Part shown: positions 1 to 7,786 of the stretch, one piece after another
How positions within the stretch are numbered: position 1 is the first letter of the stretch
Layout: each line of letters begins with the position of its first letter
Source of the DNA: Comamonas testosteroni
GTDB taxonomy: Bacteria > Pseudomonadota > Gammaproteobacteria > Burkholderiales > Burkholderiaceae_C
Assembly (NCBI GenBank): GCA_008727115.1
Contig: CP044131.1
Span: forward strand, 1,116,001 to 1,180,000
Length of the DNA: 64,000 nucleotides
Direction of reading: 5' to 3'
The notes under the pieces: generated by a model
What the model saw: the letters and a program-made list of their open reading frames with translations, nothing else
What the model was told of the DNA's origin: nothing
Database searches by the model: none
Made by a program: the position numbers and the translations under genes

Positions 1-1104
1 GACACCACATGGATGCAGTCGGAAGGCCGTGCTCACACCGATTCCGGTTTGGGCAACAACGCTTATGTCGACCTGCGCACGCAGGCTGGCCGTGTGCAGC
101 TGGGCGGCAAAGTGCTCTCCAACTGGACTTCGCGCTTTTCCATCGGCCAATCCAAGGACAAGCAGATCAACCTGGGATCGGGCTATGACAGCTATTTCAA
201 TACCACCCAAACTGAATACAAGTGGGACAATGAAATTGCCACGCCAGTGGGCAAGGTGCTGGCAGGCTTGGAGCGGTTGGAGCAAAAGGTAGACACCTCC
301 AACGATTACGCCGTGAACAAGCGCAGCATCAATGCCGCGTTCGTGGGTCTCAATGGTGCTGCGGGGCGCCATTCCTGGCAGGCTAATCTGCGCCGCGATG
401 ACAACTCCCAATATGGTGGCTTCACCACCTATGGAGCCGGCTATGGTTTTGAGGTGCTGCAAGGCATGCGTGTCTATGCCTCGCACGGCAAGAGCATGCG
501 TGCGCCGTCCTTTAACGATCTGTATTACCCCTCGCCATCCTATCCTTCGTACAACGGCAATCCGCTGTTGAAGCCAGAGCAGGCGAAGAACAATGAAATC
601 GGCGTGCAATGGAGCAGCGATAGCCAACGCGCCAAGCTGCTGCACTATGACAACCGCGTTACGGATCTGATCCAAAGCGGTGTGACCCAGATGGAGAACG
701 TGGCTGGCACCACCCGCCTTAAGGGCTGGCGTGCGGAGTATGGCTTCAACCTTGACGGCTGGACCTTGTCGAGCGCTTATGACTATCTGGACCCCAAGAC
801 CCGCGACGGCAAGCCTTTGTCGCGCCGCGCAAAAAACCAGATTACAGTGAATTTGGATAAGAAGCTGGGCGGCTGGACACTGGGCGGTGGCCTGCTCTAT
901 GTTGGCGAACGTAAGGACCAGGGGGGCGCGGTGACGCAGCCTTCCTACACCACGCTGGACTTGTACGCCGAGTACCGCATCAACCCCGAATGGTCGGTGC
1001 AGGCTCGCGTGGCCAATGTAGGCAACAAGCACTATGAAACGGCATACGGCTTTAACCAACTGGGCCGCGCCGGTTATCTGACTCTGAAGTGGGCCATGCG
1101 CTGA
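1..1104 (+). CDS. btuB: TonB-dependent cobalamin receptor BtuB, C-terminal part (5' end outside window)
   Basis: This is the C-terminal ~367 codons of an outer-membrane TonB-dependent receptor; the reading frame is open to the left edge, so plug domain and start lie outside. The sequence reads as alternating amphipathic beta-strands of a 22-strand barrel (many Y/W/G-rich strands with polar loops). The plug-proximal features cannot be checked. The last strands carry a 'NVGNKHYETAYGFNQLGRAGYLTL' -like pattern, split here as NVGNKHYETAYG followed by FNQLGRAGY, which is typical of the BtuB/vitamin-B12 receptor end. The protein ends WAMR rather than in the usual terminal Phe. The stop overlaps the btuF start (TGATG), so the two are probably translationally coupled. 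The cobalamin assignment rests on the family resemblance plus the btuF and adenosyltransferase-like neighbours. Confidence 0.85.
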   Translation, partial: DTTWMQSEGRAHTDSGLGNNAYVDLRTQAGRVQLGGKVLSNWTSRFSIGQSKDKQINLGSGYDSYFNTTQTEYKWDNEIATPVGKVLAGLERLEQKVDTSNDYAVNKRSINAAFVGLNGAAGRHSWQANLRRDDNSQYGGFTTYGAGYGFEVLQGMRVYASHGKSMRAPSFNDLYYPSPSYPSYNGNPLLKPEQAKNNEIGVQWSSDSQRAKLLHYDNRVTDLIQSGVTQMENVAGTTRLKGWRAEYGFNLDGWTLSSAYDYLDPKTRDGKPLSRRAKNQITVNLDKKLGGWTLGGGLLYVGERKDQGGAVTQPSYTTLDLYAEYRINPEWSVQARVANVGNKHYETAYGFNQLGRAGYLTLKWAMR

Positions 1105-1955
1105 TGCGCCTGGTCCGTCGCTTGGCAGCCTTGCTGGCGCTGGCCAGCATGGTGGCCTGTAATGCAGAGGCTGCCCAGCCGCCCCAGCGCATTGTCTCCT
1201 TGCTGCCGTCGGCCACGGAAACCGTGTGTGCGCTGGGTGCTTGTGACCGGTTGGTGGGAGTTGACGAATTCTCGCAAGACCCACCGCAGGTACGCAGCCT
1301 GCCGCAACTGGGCAAGACCTGGCAGCCGGATATGGAGCGCATCGTGGCCCTCAAGCCCGATCTGGTGCTGCTGGGCCAGGTGCCGGGCGTGGTAGCGCGC
1401 TTGCAGGCCGCCAGGATTTCATATCTGGTGGCCGACGCTGCCACCATCGAGCAGGTGCAGTCGATGATGCTCAAGGTGGATGAAGCATTGGAGACCGGGC
1501 AAGCGCTGGCCGTGTGGCAGCAGATGCAGCACCGACTGGAGACCGTCGTCGCACCTGTCAAGGCGCGTCATCAGGTCAGGGAGCCGCGTGTCTATCTGGA
1601 AGTTGACCCCGCCATGTACGCCGCAGGCCCACGCTCCTTCATGGGGCAGTTGCTGGGCCATCTGGGGGTGCGCAACATCACGCCGGATGCAGCCAGCCCA
1701 TTCATCCGACTGTCGCCGGAGTTTGTGTTGCGTGCAGATCCGGATCTCATCATCCTGACCCACCAGGGCAGCAGTTTGCGCAAGCTTGAAGACAGACCCG
1801 GCTGGCAGAAGATGCGGGCCATGCAGCCCGATCAGAAAAAGAACCGTATCTGTCAGTTGACGGCGGAGGAGGGGCGCACTGTGACCCGTCCCGGTCCGCG
1901 ACTGGATGAAGCTGCCGCCATTTTTGCCGCCTGTCTGCGGCGACTCGACTCTTGA
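1104..1955 (+). CDS. btuF: Periplasmic cobalamin/iron-type ABC substrate-binding protein (BtuF-like)
   Basis: Class III periplasmic binding protein of 283 residues that would capture cobalamin after BtuB and hand it to a BtuCD-type permease, which is not in the window. A signal peptide (RR followed by LAALLALASMVA) covers about residues 1-23; a Cys at the end of it could make it a lipoprotein, though the lipobox is poor. The mature part opens with RIVSLLPSATETVCALG, the hallmark of the BtuF/FepB fold, followed by 'RLVGVDEFSQDP' and 'LKPDLVLLG'. I chose the ATG at 1104, which overlaps the btuB stop by one base, over an in-frame ATG at 1089 because it gives a normal signal peptide. The downstream gene begins 12 bp after the stop, so the three genes look like one operon. 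Confidence 0.85.
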   Translation: MRLVRRLAALLALASMVACNAEAAQPPQRIVSLLPSATETVCALGACDRLVGVDEFSQDPPQVRSLPQLGKTWQPDMERIVALKPDLVLLGQVPGVVARLQAARISYLVADAATIEQVQSMMLKVDEALETGQALAVWQQMQHRLETVVAPVKARHQVREPRVYLEVDPAMYAAGPRSFMGQLLGHLGVRNITPDAASPFIRLSPEFVLRADPDLIILTHQGSSLRKLEDRPGWQKMRAMQPDQKKNRICQLTAEEGRTVTRPGPRLDEAAAIFAACLRRLDS

Positions 1956-1966
1956 TTGTTCAAGCC

Positions 1967-2506
1967 ATGAAGCTCAGCAAAAACCTTGACGAAGTCTGCT
2001 ACCCCTTTATCTGCGAGACCTCCTATCTCTGCGACTTTGAAGTGACCACGGATGAGCTGTGCGCTCTGATCGGCAGTGCGCTGGAGTCCACGCCCGCGGA
2101 GTTTGTCGATCTGCGCGAAGACCTGGATCGCATCCAGCCGCTGGCCTTTCACATCAATGGCTCCATTCGCGGCAAGCTGGCTGTCGATGAGGCAGATCTG
2201 GACTGGCTCAAACAGCGCCTTGACCATTACCGCGAGCAGGCCGGTGAGCGTTTTCATGCATTTGTGCTGCCGCGAGGCGCAGCCCCTGTACCGCAGTTGC
2301 ATCAGGCGCGCTCTGCCGCCAAGAAGGCCATTCGCTGCATGGTGCGTGTAGAGCAGGAAGGGCGCGCAATTCCTGAGATCCTGCCCCGCATGTGCAATGT
2401 GCTGTGCAATCTGTTCTTTGCGATGACGCTGACGGTCAATCAACGCCGAGGCGTGGTGGAAGTGCCTTTTGCCAGCAAGAGCTACAAGGTACGTGACCCT
2501 GCCTGA
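1967..2506 (+). CDS. PduO-type cobalamin adenosyltransferase-like protein
   Basis: Protein of 179 residues. The C-terminal half (FVLPRGAAPVPQLHQARSAA, later 'RVEQEGRAIPEILPRMCNVLCNLFF' read in two parts) has the layout of PduO-type ATP:cob(I)alamin adenosyltransferases: a 'lP.G' loop, a helix with an Arg, then an N-x-L-(C/S)-x-L-F helix. The usual 'RraER' motif is changed to KKAIRCMVR, so catalytic activity is uncertain and it may be a divergent or regulatory relative. Position directly behind btuB-btuF supports a role in handling imported cobalamin (inference). An upstream TTG at 1952 overlaps the btuF stop; I prefer the ATG at 1967, although no strong ribosome site is visible. The 3' end overlaps the convergent ABC ATPase gene by 25 bp. 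Confidence 0.6.
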   Translation: MKLSKNLDEVCYPFICETSYLCDFEVTTDELCALIGSALESTPAEFVDLREDLDRIQPLAFHINGSIRGKLAVDEADLDWLKQRLDHYREQAGERFHAFVLPRGAAPVPQLHQARSAAKKAIRCMVRVEQEGRAIPEILPRMCNVLCNLFFAMTLTVNQRRGVVEVPFASKSYKVRDPA

Positions 2507-3219
2507 GTGACTGGCACAGGCTCTTCCAGCATGCCGCTGGCCGTCAGCCGCAGCACGCGGTCCGCACGTTTGGCGGCCTCGGCCGAGTGTGTGACTAGAA
2601 CCAGTGCCGTGCCTTGCTCGCGCGTCTGCGCCAGCAGCAAGTCCATGATCTGCTGGGCGGTGGAAGGGTCCAGATTGCCCGTGGGTTCATCGGCCAGCAG
2701 CAGGGGCGGTGAGTGCACCAGTGCACGGGCAATGGCCACGCGCTGCAGCTGGCCGCCGCTGAGCTGCTGGGGCAGACGCTGGCCCAGACCCTCCAGCCCC
2801 ACGGCTTGCAGTACCTGCTGAATGCGCTGCTGACCCTGGGCATTCATGCGGCCCAGCAGCATCAACGGCAGTGCGATGTTCTGAGCCACATCGAGATGCG
2901 GCAGCACATGAAAGGCCTGAAACACAAAGCCCAGATGTGCGCGTCGCCAGATAGCGCGCTGGGCTTCATCCAAAGTGGAAAGGTCTGTGCCCTGGTGAAG
3001 CACCTGGCCTTGCTGCCAACTGTCCAGCCCGGCCAGACAGTTCAGAAATGTGGACTTGCCCACACCGGAGTTACCGACGATGGCGACAAACTCCCCCGCC
3101 TCAACGGTGAAGCTCAACTGTTCGAAGACAGTGGACTGTGCTTCTCCTTCGCCATAGCGTTTGGCAAGCTCGCTGACTTGCAGCAGCGGATGATCTTGGA
3201 ATGAGTCGATGGCAGCCAT
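2482..3219 (-). CDS. ABC transporter ATP-binding protein, LolD/MacB-type (orphan)
   Basis: Cytoplasmic ATPase subunit of 245 residues. Visible motifs are Walker A GNSGVGKST (49-57), Q-loop Gln 101 (FVFQAFHVLP), signature LSGGQ (153-157), Walker B LLLADEP (173-179), D-loop 'GNLDPST' and H-loop His 211. The FVFQ.F.LLP-type Q-loop and ADEPTGNLD are typical of the LolD/MacB/DevA (YbbA-like) class that drives periplasmic extrusion or lipoprotein release rather than import. No permease gene is adjacent on either side, so its partner is unknown. It follows miaA on the same strand with a 37 bp gap and may be co-transcribed with it. The 3' end runs 25 bp into the adenosyltransferase-like gene on the other strand. 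Confidence 0.88.
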   Translation of the reverse strand: MAAIDSFQDHPLLQVSELAKRYGEGEAQSTVFEQLSFTVEAGEFVAIVGNSGVGKSTFLNCLAGLDSWQQGQVLHQGTDLSTLDEAQRAIWRRAHLGFVFQAFHVLPHLDVAQNIALPLMLLGRMNAQGQQRIQQVLQAVGLEGLGQRLPQQLSGGQLQRVAIARALVHSPPLLLADEPTGNLDPSTAQQIMDLLLAQTREQGTALVLVTHSAEAAKRADRVLRLTASGMLEEPVPVTQAGSRTL

Positions 3220-3256
3220 GTGCTCATATTAACGACGGGCGCTGCTGCGAAGGAGC

Positions 3257-4264
3257 TTAGCCAGCGGTCTGCTGCGCTGCGTCAATGGTGGCCATGGCGG
3301 CATCCAGCAGTTGCTGCTGAGCGCCGGGTGCATCGCAGGCAATGGCATGGCGCTGCGGCATGGAGCGCAGCCAGGTGATCTGGCGCTTGGCCAGCTGGCG
3401 GGTGGATGCCATGCCCCGCTCGCGCAGGCCCGCCATATCCAGTGGCTTGCCGGGGTCGGCCTCGAAAGCGTCCAGTACTTCCCAGGCCTGGCGGTAGCCC
3501 ACGCAGCGCATCGAGGGCAGATCCAGGTGCAGATCACCGCGTGCGCGCAGCTGGCGCACCTCGTCCAGAAAGCCTTGCTCCAGCATCAGCTCAAAGCGCT
3601 GTTCAATGCGCTGGTGCAACCAGGCCCTGTCTGTGGGTTCTAAAGAAAAAAGGGCTGCAAGGCCCATCAGCTCTGCCGGACCTGCTTTGTTTTTGGTAGT
3701 GTGAAAGCTGGACAGAGGCTTGCCCGAGATGTGCCAGACCTCCAGTGCGCGCTGAATGCGCTGGCTGTCGCCGGGCGCCAAACGGGCGGCGGTGATGGGG
3801 TCCAGTCCGCTCAGCAAGGTATGCATGGCGGGCCAGCCACGCACGGCAGCCTGTGCATCCAGCATGGCACGCACTTCGGGGTTGGCGGCAGGCATCTCAT
3901 CCAGCCCGTCCATCAGCGCCTTGAAATACAGCATGGTGCCGCCGACCAGCAAGGGAAGGGCCTGACGGGCACGAATCTCCTGAACGAGTCTTTGCGTATC
4001 GCGCACGAATTCGGCCGCACTATAGGCTTGCAGCGGGTCGATGATGTCGATGAGGTGATGCGGAACGGTAGCCTGTTCTGCCGCTGTGGGCTTGGCTGTG
4101 CCTATGTCCATGCCCTTGTAGACCAGGGCCGAATCCACGCTGATGATCTCGGCCTTTTGCCCGCGCTGTGCCAGGCGTTCGGCCAGCGCCAGCGCAGCCG
4201 CAGTCTTGCCCGAGGCAGTGGGGCCGGCAATGGCGATACAGGGCAGGGCGTGGGCAGCAGTCAT
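3257..4264 (-). CDS. miaA: tRNA dimethylallyltransferase MiaA
   Basis: Transfers a dimethylallyl group to N6 of adenosine 37 in tRNAs that read UNN codons, the first step to ms2i6A. The 335-residue protein begins [14 protein letters not shown] and has the P-loop GPTASGKT (14-21), then '[21 protein letters not shown]', 'HHLIDI.DP...YSAAEF', '[12 protein letters not shown]' and '[13 protein letters not shown]', all MiaA family signatures. The ATG at 4264 is chosen because the frame is open far upstream but conservation starts here. The next gene upstream on the same strand is the Bcr/CflA exporter, 121 bp away with a perfect 12-bp inverted repeat between. MiaA residues about 200-225 ([10 protein letters not shown]... 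[10 protein letters not shown]) include a low-conservation loop. Confidence 0.97.
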   Translation of the reverse strand: MTAAHALPCIAIAGPTASGKTAAALALAERLAQRGQKAEIISVDSALVYKGMDIGTAKPTAAEQATVPHHLIDIIDPLQAYSAAEFVRDTQRLVQEIRARQALPLLVGGTMLYFKALMDGLDEMPAANPEVRAMLDAQAAVRGWPAMHTLLSGLDPITAARLAPGDSQRIQRALEVWHISGKPLSSFHTTKNKAGPAELMGLAALFSLEPTDRAWLHQRIEQRFELMLEQGFLDEVRQLRARGDLHLDLPSMRCVGYRQAWEVLDAFEADPGKPLDMAGLRERGMASTRQLAKRQITWLRSMPQRHAIACDAPGAQQQLLDAAMATIDAAQQTAG

Positions 4265-4292
4265 GGGGGCGAAATCCGTACAGGTCAAAGCA

Positions 4293-4324
4293 CAAGAACC
4301 AATGACTGGGGCCATTGGTTCTTG
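4293..4324. repeat. Perfect 12-bp inverted repeat between exporter gene and miaA
   Basis: CAAGAACCAATG at 4293-4304 is followed after 8 bases by its exact complement at 4313-4324. No T-run follows on either strand, so it is not a standard intrinsic terminator; it might be an RNA hairpin in the leader of miaA or a protein-binding dyad. Confidence 0.7.
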
Positions 4325-4385
4325 CAGGCTGTGAAGGATAACGCAGAGGGCGGGCGGTTGCAGTGTCAGGCCCAAGTGCTGTACT

Positions 4386-5651
4386 TCAGTGCCTGAGGGC
4401 ACCAAAGCGCTGCACCAGCGTCCAGGCCGTGACGGCCGTGCAAGCCGACCAGAACCAGATGCCCAAGGCCAGCGGAGCTGTGGAATCGGCATCCAGTTTC
4501 AGACCCAGCCAGTGGCCCATGGCAAAGGCCATGAGCATCATCACAAAGCCATTGATGGCCGAGGCCGTACCGGCCGCCTGCGGAAAGGGGGCAATGGCAT
4601 TGCTTTGCCCGCAGGGCATGTGAATGCCGTGGGCGATCTGGTAGAGGCAAAAAGGCAGGGCATAGGCCCAGATGTTGCGTACCTCGGCCCGCGCCGCCAG
4701 ACCCATGATGGAGCCTGCCGTCAGCGACAGCACACCCGCGACTGCCACGGTGCGCTGCACGCTCATACGGCCCAGCAGGCGGCGGCAGGCAAAGGTGCCG
4801 GCGATATAGCACAGCGCGTTGCCGCCCATCATCAGCCCGTACTGCGTACGCTCCATATGCAGCACGTTGATGTAGGTGAAAGAAGAGGCTGCCAGATTGG
4901 TGAACAGGCCTGCATAGCTGAAGCAGGTCAGCAGGTTGTATGCCTGGAACATGGGGTTGCGCGCAATGCGCGACCAGGTACGCAGCAGATTGCCCGCTTG
5001 CAGCGCCTGCGGGTTGCGCAGGGGAATTGACTCTTTGAAGCGCAACAGCACCAGCAGCCAGGCCATGCAACCCATGAAGGCCTGGGCCAGCATGGTGGAG
5101 CGCCAGCCTAGCCAGCCCACGAGCAGACTGCCGCTGATGGGAGCCAGAAAGGCGAGCACGCCCAGGCCCGTCAGTGCCTTGGACATTATTTGTGCACCCA
5201 GATGCGGGGCATAGAGATCGCGCACCACGGCACGCGCACACATCACGCCAGCGCCCAGGGCTGCACCTTGCAGGCTGCGCCAGGCAATCAAGGCCTCCAT
5301 GCTCTGGGCGCTGGCACACCCCAGGGCAGCGATCACATAGCCGGTGATGCCAACGAGTAAGACAGGTCGGCGGCCCAGCCGATCCGATAGCGGACCCCAG
5401 AGAATCTGTGAGCAGCCAAAGGCCAGCAAAAATCCGGTCAGGGTGAGTTGAGTCTGCGATACATGGGCTGCAAAGCCCAACTGCAACTGCGGCAGGGCAG
5501 GCAGATAGAGGTCGGTTGCCAGCGGCTGCAAACCCAGCAGCAGGCCCAGGGTGAGGATGATGAATGCTGCAGATTCAGGAGCGGCTTGCCCTTGTGTATC
5601 AATGGCTGGAGCGGTATTTTTATTGGAATTGAGAGCGGGCGGCACAGACAT
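4386..5651 (-). CDS. Bcr/CflA-family MFS drug efflux transporter
   Basis: Inner-membrane proton-driven exporter of 421 residues with a hydrophilic N-terminal extension (1-28) and about 12 hydrophobic segments. [10 protein letters not shown] (45-54) at the end of the first membrane helix is the recognition motif of the Bcr/CflA subfamily (DHA1), and the loop 2-3 motif [14 protein letters not shown] (86-99) is MFS motif A. 'CARAVVRDL' fits motif C/D position after helix 4. Substrate cannot be read from sequence; relatives export bicyclomycin, chloramphenicol or sulfonamides. It is transcribed towards miaA. Start chosen at the first ATG (MSVPPAL). Confidence 0.9.
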   Translation of the reverse strand: MSVPPALNSNKNTAPAIDTQGQAAPESAAFIILTLGLLLGLQPLATDLYLPALPQLQLGFAAHVSQTQLTLTGFLLAFGCSQILWGPLSDRLGRRPVLLVGITGYVIAALGCASAQSMEALIAWRSLQGAALGAGVMCARAVVRDLYAPHLGAQIMSKALTGLGVLAFLAPISGSLLVGWLGWRSTMLAQAFMGCMAWLLVLLRFKESIPLRNPQALQAGNLLRTWSRIARNPMFQAYNLLTCFSYAGLFTNLAASSFTYINVLHMERTQYGLMMGGNALCYIAGTFACRRLLGRMSVQRTVAVAGVLSLTAGSIMGLAARAEVRNIWAYALPFCLYQIAHGIHMPCGQSNAIAPFPQAAGTASAINGFVMMLMAFAMGHWLGLKLDADSTAPLALGIWFWSACTAVTAWTLVQRFGALRH

Positions 5652-5874
5652 AGTCGCTCACACTAGCAGAACAAGCTCTGGCAACTGCGCACTGCTGGGA
5701 CAGTATGTGACGATGGCACCCGTGCATGAATGCGCACCAGGCGCGTGTCTGCTTTTGCGGGCGTGAGCGAGGTTCTGGCTCGGCGACCCGTCAAGCCTTC
5801 ATGCTGTGCAACAGTTCAAACTGCTTTCCGTCATTTGGAGCACTTGAATTGGCGATATTCTTGGAGGGTGCTTC

Positions 5875-5905
5875 AAACCGCAAATTCATAGCTGCTGGTG
5901 CAAGG
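5875..5905 (+). repeat. Partial copy of AT-ended intergenic repeat
   Basis: The core AAATTCATAGCTGCTGGTG matches one end of the dyad repeat that occurs in full at 20760-20812. It lies in the 294-bp gap upstream of the methylglyoxal synthase gene. Confidence 0.55.
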
Positions 5906-5945
5906 TTTGCGTGCGTTTGAAGCCTGTTTGAAGGATGTGTTCACT

Positions 5946-6821
5946 ATGTCGATCTGTCTGGGTCTTGCGGCCAACAAACTCCATCACCAAACCGAGGATG
6001 CTGCGCTGTTTGCCTTGCTGCGCGCCTGCGAAGCCGGGATTCGAGAGCTCAAGCTAGGCTTTCATACCGTGGGCCGCACGTATGACGCCATCGCGGCGGC
6101 CAGCATGCTGCAGGGCTACAAAGGACTGGTGCGCTACCCCTATGGCCGTGAAGGCGGCTTGATGAAGCTGGTGGCTGAAGTAGTGGGCATGGAAGGCGAT
6201 GAGCGCACGCTGGATGGTGCCATCTACCTGATGGACCCGGTGGACCCTTCCTCCATCTTCCCCGAGGCGCTGGCCTTGAAGCGTCAGTGCGTGATTCATG
6301 GCAAGCCGTTTCTGTCCACAGTGGCTTCAACGCGTGACTGGATCGAGATGGAGCGCATCCACGCGGGCCTGCCGCGTGACCGCAATGCAGACCGTTATCA
6401 CGACTACGAAAGCCAGACGCTGGCGCTGATCGCCCACGATGCCATGAAGCCCAGCATGCTGGAGTTTGCCGAGCGCAACTTTGATCTGCTCAGCCGCTAC
6501 CGTCGCCGAGTGGGCACAGGCACCACGGGCCAGAAGCTCAACGAAATGGCATGGAGTAAGGGCTGGCCCGCCGACAAGCCCTGGGTCGATCGTTACAACA
6601 GCGGCCCGCTGGGGGGCGATGCGCAGATTGCCGATCTGGTGCTGGAAAAGCGCTGCCATCGCGCCATCTTCTTTGAGGATCCGCATGTGGCGCGTCAGCA
6701 CGAAGCCGACATCCAGCTGCTGGAGCGTGCTGTGACCACCGTGACGCATGATGCGGTGTGCAGCACTTCACCCCAGGTGGCGCAGCGCTGGTGCGATGCG
6801 GCCGTCAAGCGCGCGGGCTGA
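5946..6821 (+). CDS. mgsA: Two-domain methylglyoxal synthase (degenerate N-terminal copy)
   Basis: Converts dihydroxyacetone phosphate to methylglyoxal and phosphate in the cytoplasm. The 291-residue protein is about twice the length of classical MgsA (E. coli 152). Residues ~159-280 form a complete MGS domain: AHD with His164, Asp165 and Lys168, the phosphate loop GTGTTG (190-195), SGPLGGDAQ (219-227, Asp225 corresponding to the catalytic Asp71), and FFEDP..RQHEAD with Asp245, His252 and Asp255. Residues ~3-135 look like a second, decayed copy: LAANK in place of AHD, 'GRTYDAI' in place of GTGTTG, then 'YLMDPVDPSS...ALKRQCVIHGKPFLST', which keeps the end of the fold but not the catalytic Asp loop. 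ATG at 5946 has AAGGATG upstream; a GTG at 5898 is a weaker alternative. Confidence 0.85.
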   Translation: MSICLGLAANKLHHQTEDAALFALLRACEAGIRELKLGFHTVGRTYDAIAAASMLQGYKGLVRYPYGREGGLMKLVAEVVGMEGDERTLDGAIYLMDPVDPSSIFPEALALKRQCVIHGKPFLSTVASTRDWIEMERIHAGLPRDRNADRYHDYESQTLALIAHDAMKPSMLEFAERNFDLLSRYRRRVGTGTTGQKLNEMAWSKGWPADKPWVDRYNSGPLGGDAQIADLVLEKRCHRAIFFEDPHVARQHEADIQLLERAVTTVTHDAVCSTSPQVAQRWCDAAVKRAG

Positions 6822-6826
6822 AGCCG

Positions 6827-7192
6827 TTATTGGCTGCTGCGCAAGCGCTTGAGCTCGGCCTGTAGCCAGCCGGCGCTGGGCTCGGCTTCCTTGCCTGTGC
6901 AGCGTACCTGATAGGGCTTGTGGCTCATGCTGCTTTCCGTGGCTGCGCGAGTGATGAAGTCTTCGGCGGTCACCACCCAGCCTTTTTTGAGCAGGTAGTC
7001 GTACTTGCCGCGCAGGTGTTCGGCAGCCTTGGTGCTGCTGTACCAGCTGCCATTGCGCTGAAACTCGCAGCCCGAAGTCTTGAGGTGAGCGATGAGGTGC
7101 TCGATCTCCTGGGTTGCTGCCGGTGTGGGCGGTGCGGCAAGGCTCAAGGTGCTGGAGGCGCCGAGCAGCAGGGCGGTGATGAGATGTTTCAT
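6827..7192 (-). CDS. Secreted DUF5329-like protein
   Basis: A 121-residue protein with a clear signal peptide (MKHLITALLLGASSTLSLA, cleavage about residue 20). The mature part has 'EIEHLIAHLKTSGCEFQRNG', 'WYSSTKAAEHLRGKYDYLLKKG' (read in pieces) and 'KPYQVRC', which I recognise as the DUF5329 pattern; the two cysteines (SGCEF and VRCTG) may form a disulfide in the periplasm. Function unknown. It is convergent with the methylglyoxal synthase gene, with 5 bp between stop codons. ATG 7192 is chosen over one 48 bp upstream because it starts the signal peptide. Confidence 0.7.
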   Translation of the reverse strand: MKHLITALLLGASSTLSLAAPPTPAATQEIEHLIAHLKTSGCEFQRNGSWYSSTKAAEHLRGKYDYLLKKGWVVTAEDFITRAATESSMSHKPYQVRCTGKEAEPSAGWLQAELKRLRSSQ

Positions 7193-7208
7193 GATCCGCA
7201 GATCGTAC

Positions 7209-7260
7209 AAAAAATGGCCAACAACAAGGCCGCAGTTCATCGCTGCGGCCTTGTTGTTTT
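7209..7260 (-). terminator. Intrinsic terminator downstream of the cupin gene
   Basis: A 16-bp perfect stem (AACAACAAGGCCGCAG at 7220-7235 pairing with 7243-7258) with a 7-base loop. On the minus strand it is followed by a run of six T (complement of 7209-7214); on the plus strand TTTT also follows, so it may work both ways. Confidence 0.85.
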
Positions 7261-7281
7261 GTGAGCAAAGGTGTGCGCAGC

Positions 7282-7689
7282 TCAGGGAGCGGGCGTGGCC
7301 AGTGGCTTGCCTTTTTCCACCACGTAGACGCCAATGAGCTTGACGGTGCTGTTGCTGGCGTTGTGGGCGTCGTGCACCACACCGGCAGGCACGACAAATG
7401 ACTCACCGGCCTTGATGGTGCGTGGCGGCTGGCCATCGATGAGCAAATCCACCTCGCCCTCGCTGATGTAGCTGATCTCGTCACCAGGATGGGTGTGGCG
7501 GCCTGCGCGCGAGCCGGGGGCGACCTCCACCTTGGCGACCACGGCTTCGCGCCCCGGCACGGAGACATCGGCCTTGCCCACCATGGTGCGCGACAGACCG
7601 CTGGCCTGCGCCAGAGCGCTTGTGCTGAAGACCATGAGCGCGCTGGTACACAGCAGTGCAGAAAAGCTGGCGCGATACGTGACTGGCAT
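7282..7689 (-). CDS. Secreted small cupin-domain protein
   Basis: A 135-residue protein: signal peptide about 1-27 (ALLCTSALMVFSTSALAQA), then a single cupin_2 barrel. The first cupin motif is GRHTHPGDEISYISEGE with metal-ligand candidates His65, His67 and Glu71; the second is VPAGVVHDAHN with His106. Metal binding is therefore likely, but the reaction is unknown; such small periplasmic cupins are often annotated only by fold. It is flanked by terminators on both sides, so it forms its own transcription unit. Confidence 0.8.
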   Translation of the reverse strand: MPVTYRASFSALLCTSALMVFSTSALAQASGLSRTMVGKADVSVPGREAVVAKVEVAPGSRAGRHTHPGDEISYISEGEVDLLIDGQPPRTIKAGESFVVPAGVVHDAHNASNSTVKLIGVYVVEKGKPLATPAP

Positions 7690-7704
7690 GAAGACCTCCC
7701 AGAT

Positions 7705-7740
7705 AAAAAAGAGACAGGGGTTTTAAACCTGTCTCTTTTA
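7705..7740 (-). terminator. Intrinsic terminator downstream of phoD
   Basis: AAAAGAGACAGG (7707-7718) pairs perfectly with 7728-7739, loop of 9 bases, and the minus strand continues in a T-rich run. It separates phoD from the cupin gene. Confidence 0.8.
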
Positions 7741-7786
7741 CTGTGCACGGGCTTGCACCTGTGATGGGGGCTGCCCTAGGCCGGCA

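Noticed and set aside
4293..4324. Inverted repeat as the exporter terminator
   Set aside because: The stem is perfect, but no T-run follows on either strand, so it is listed only as an inverted repeat.
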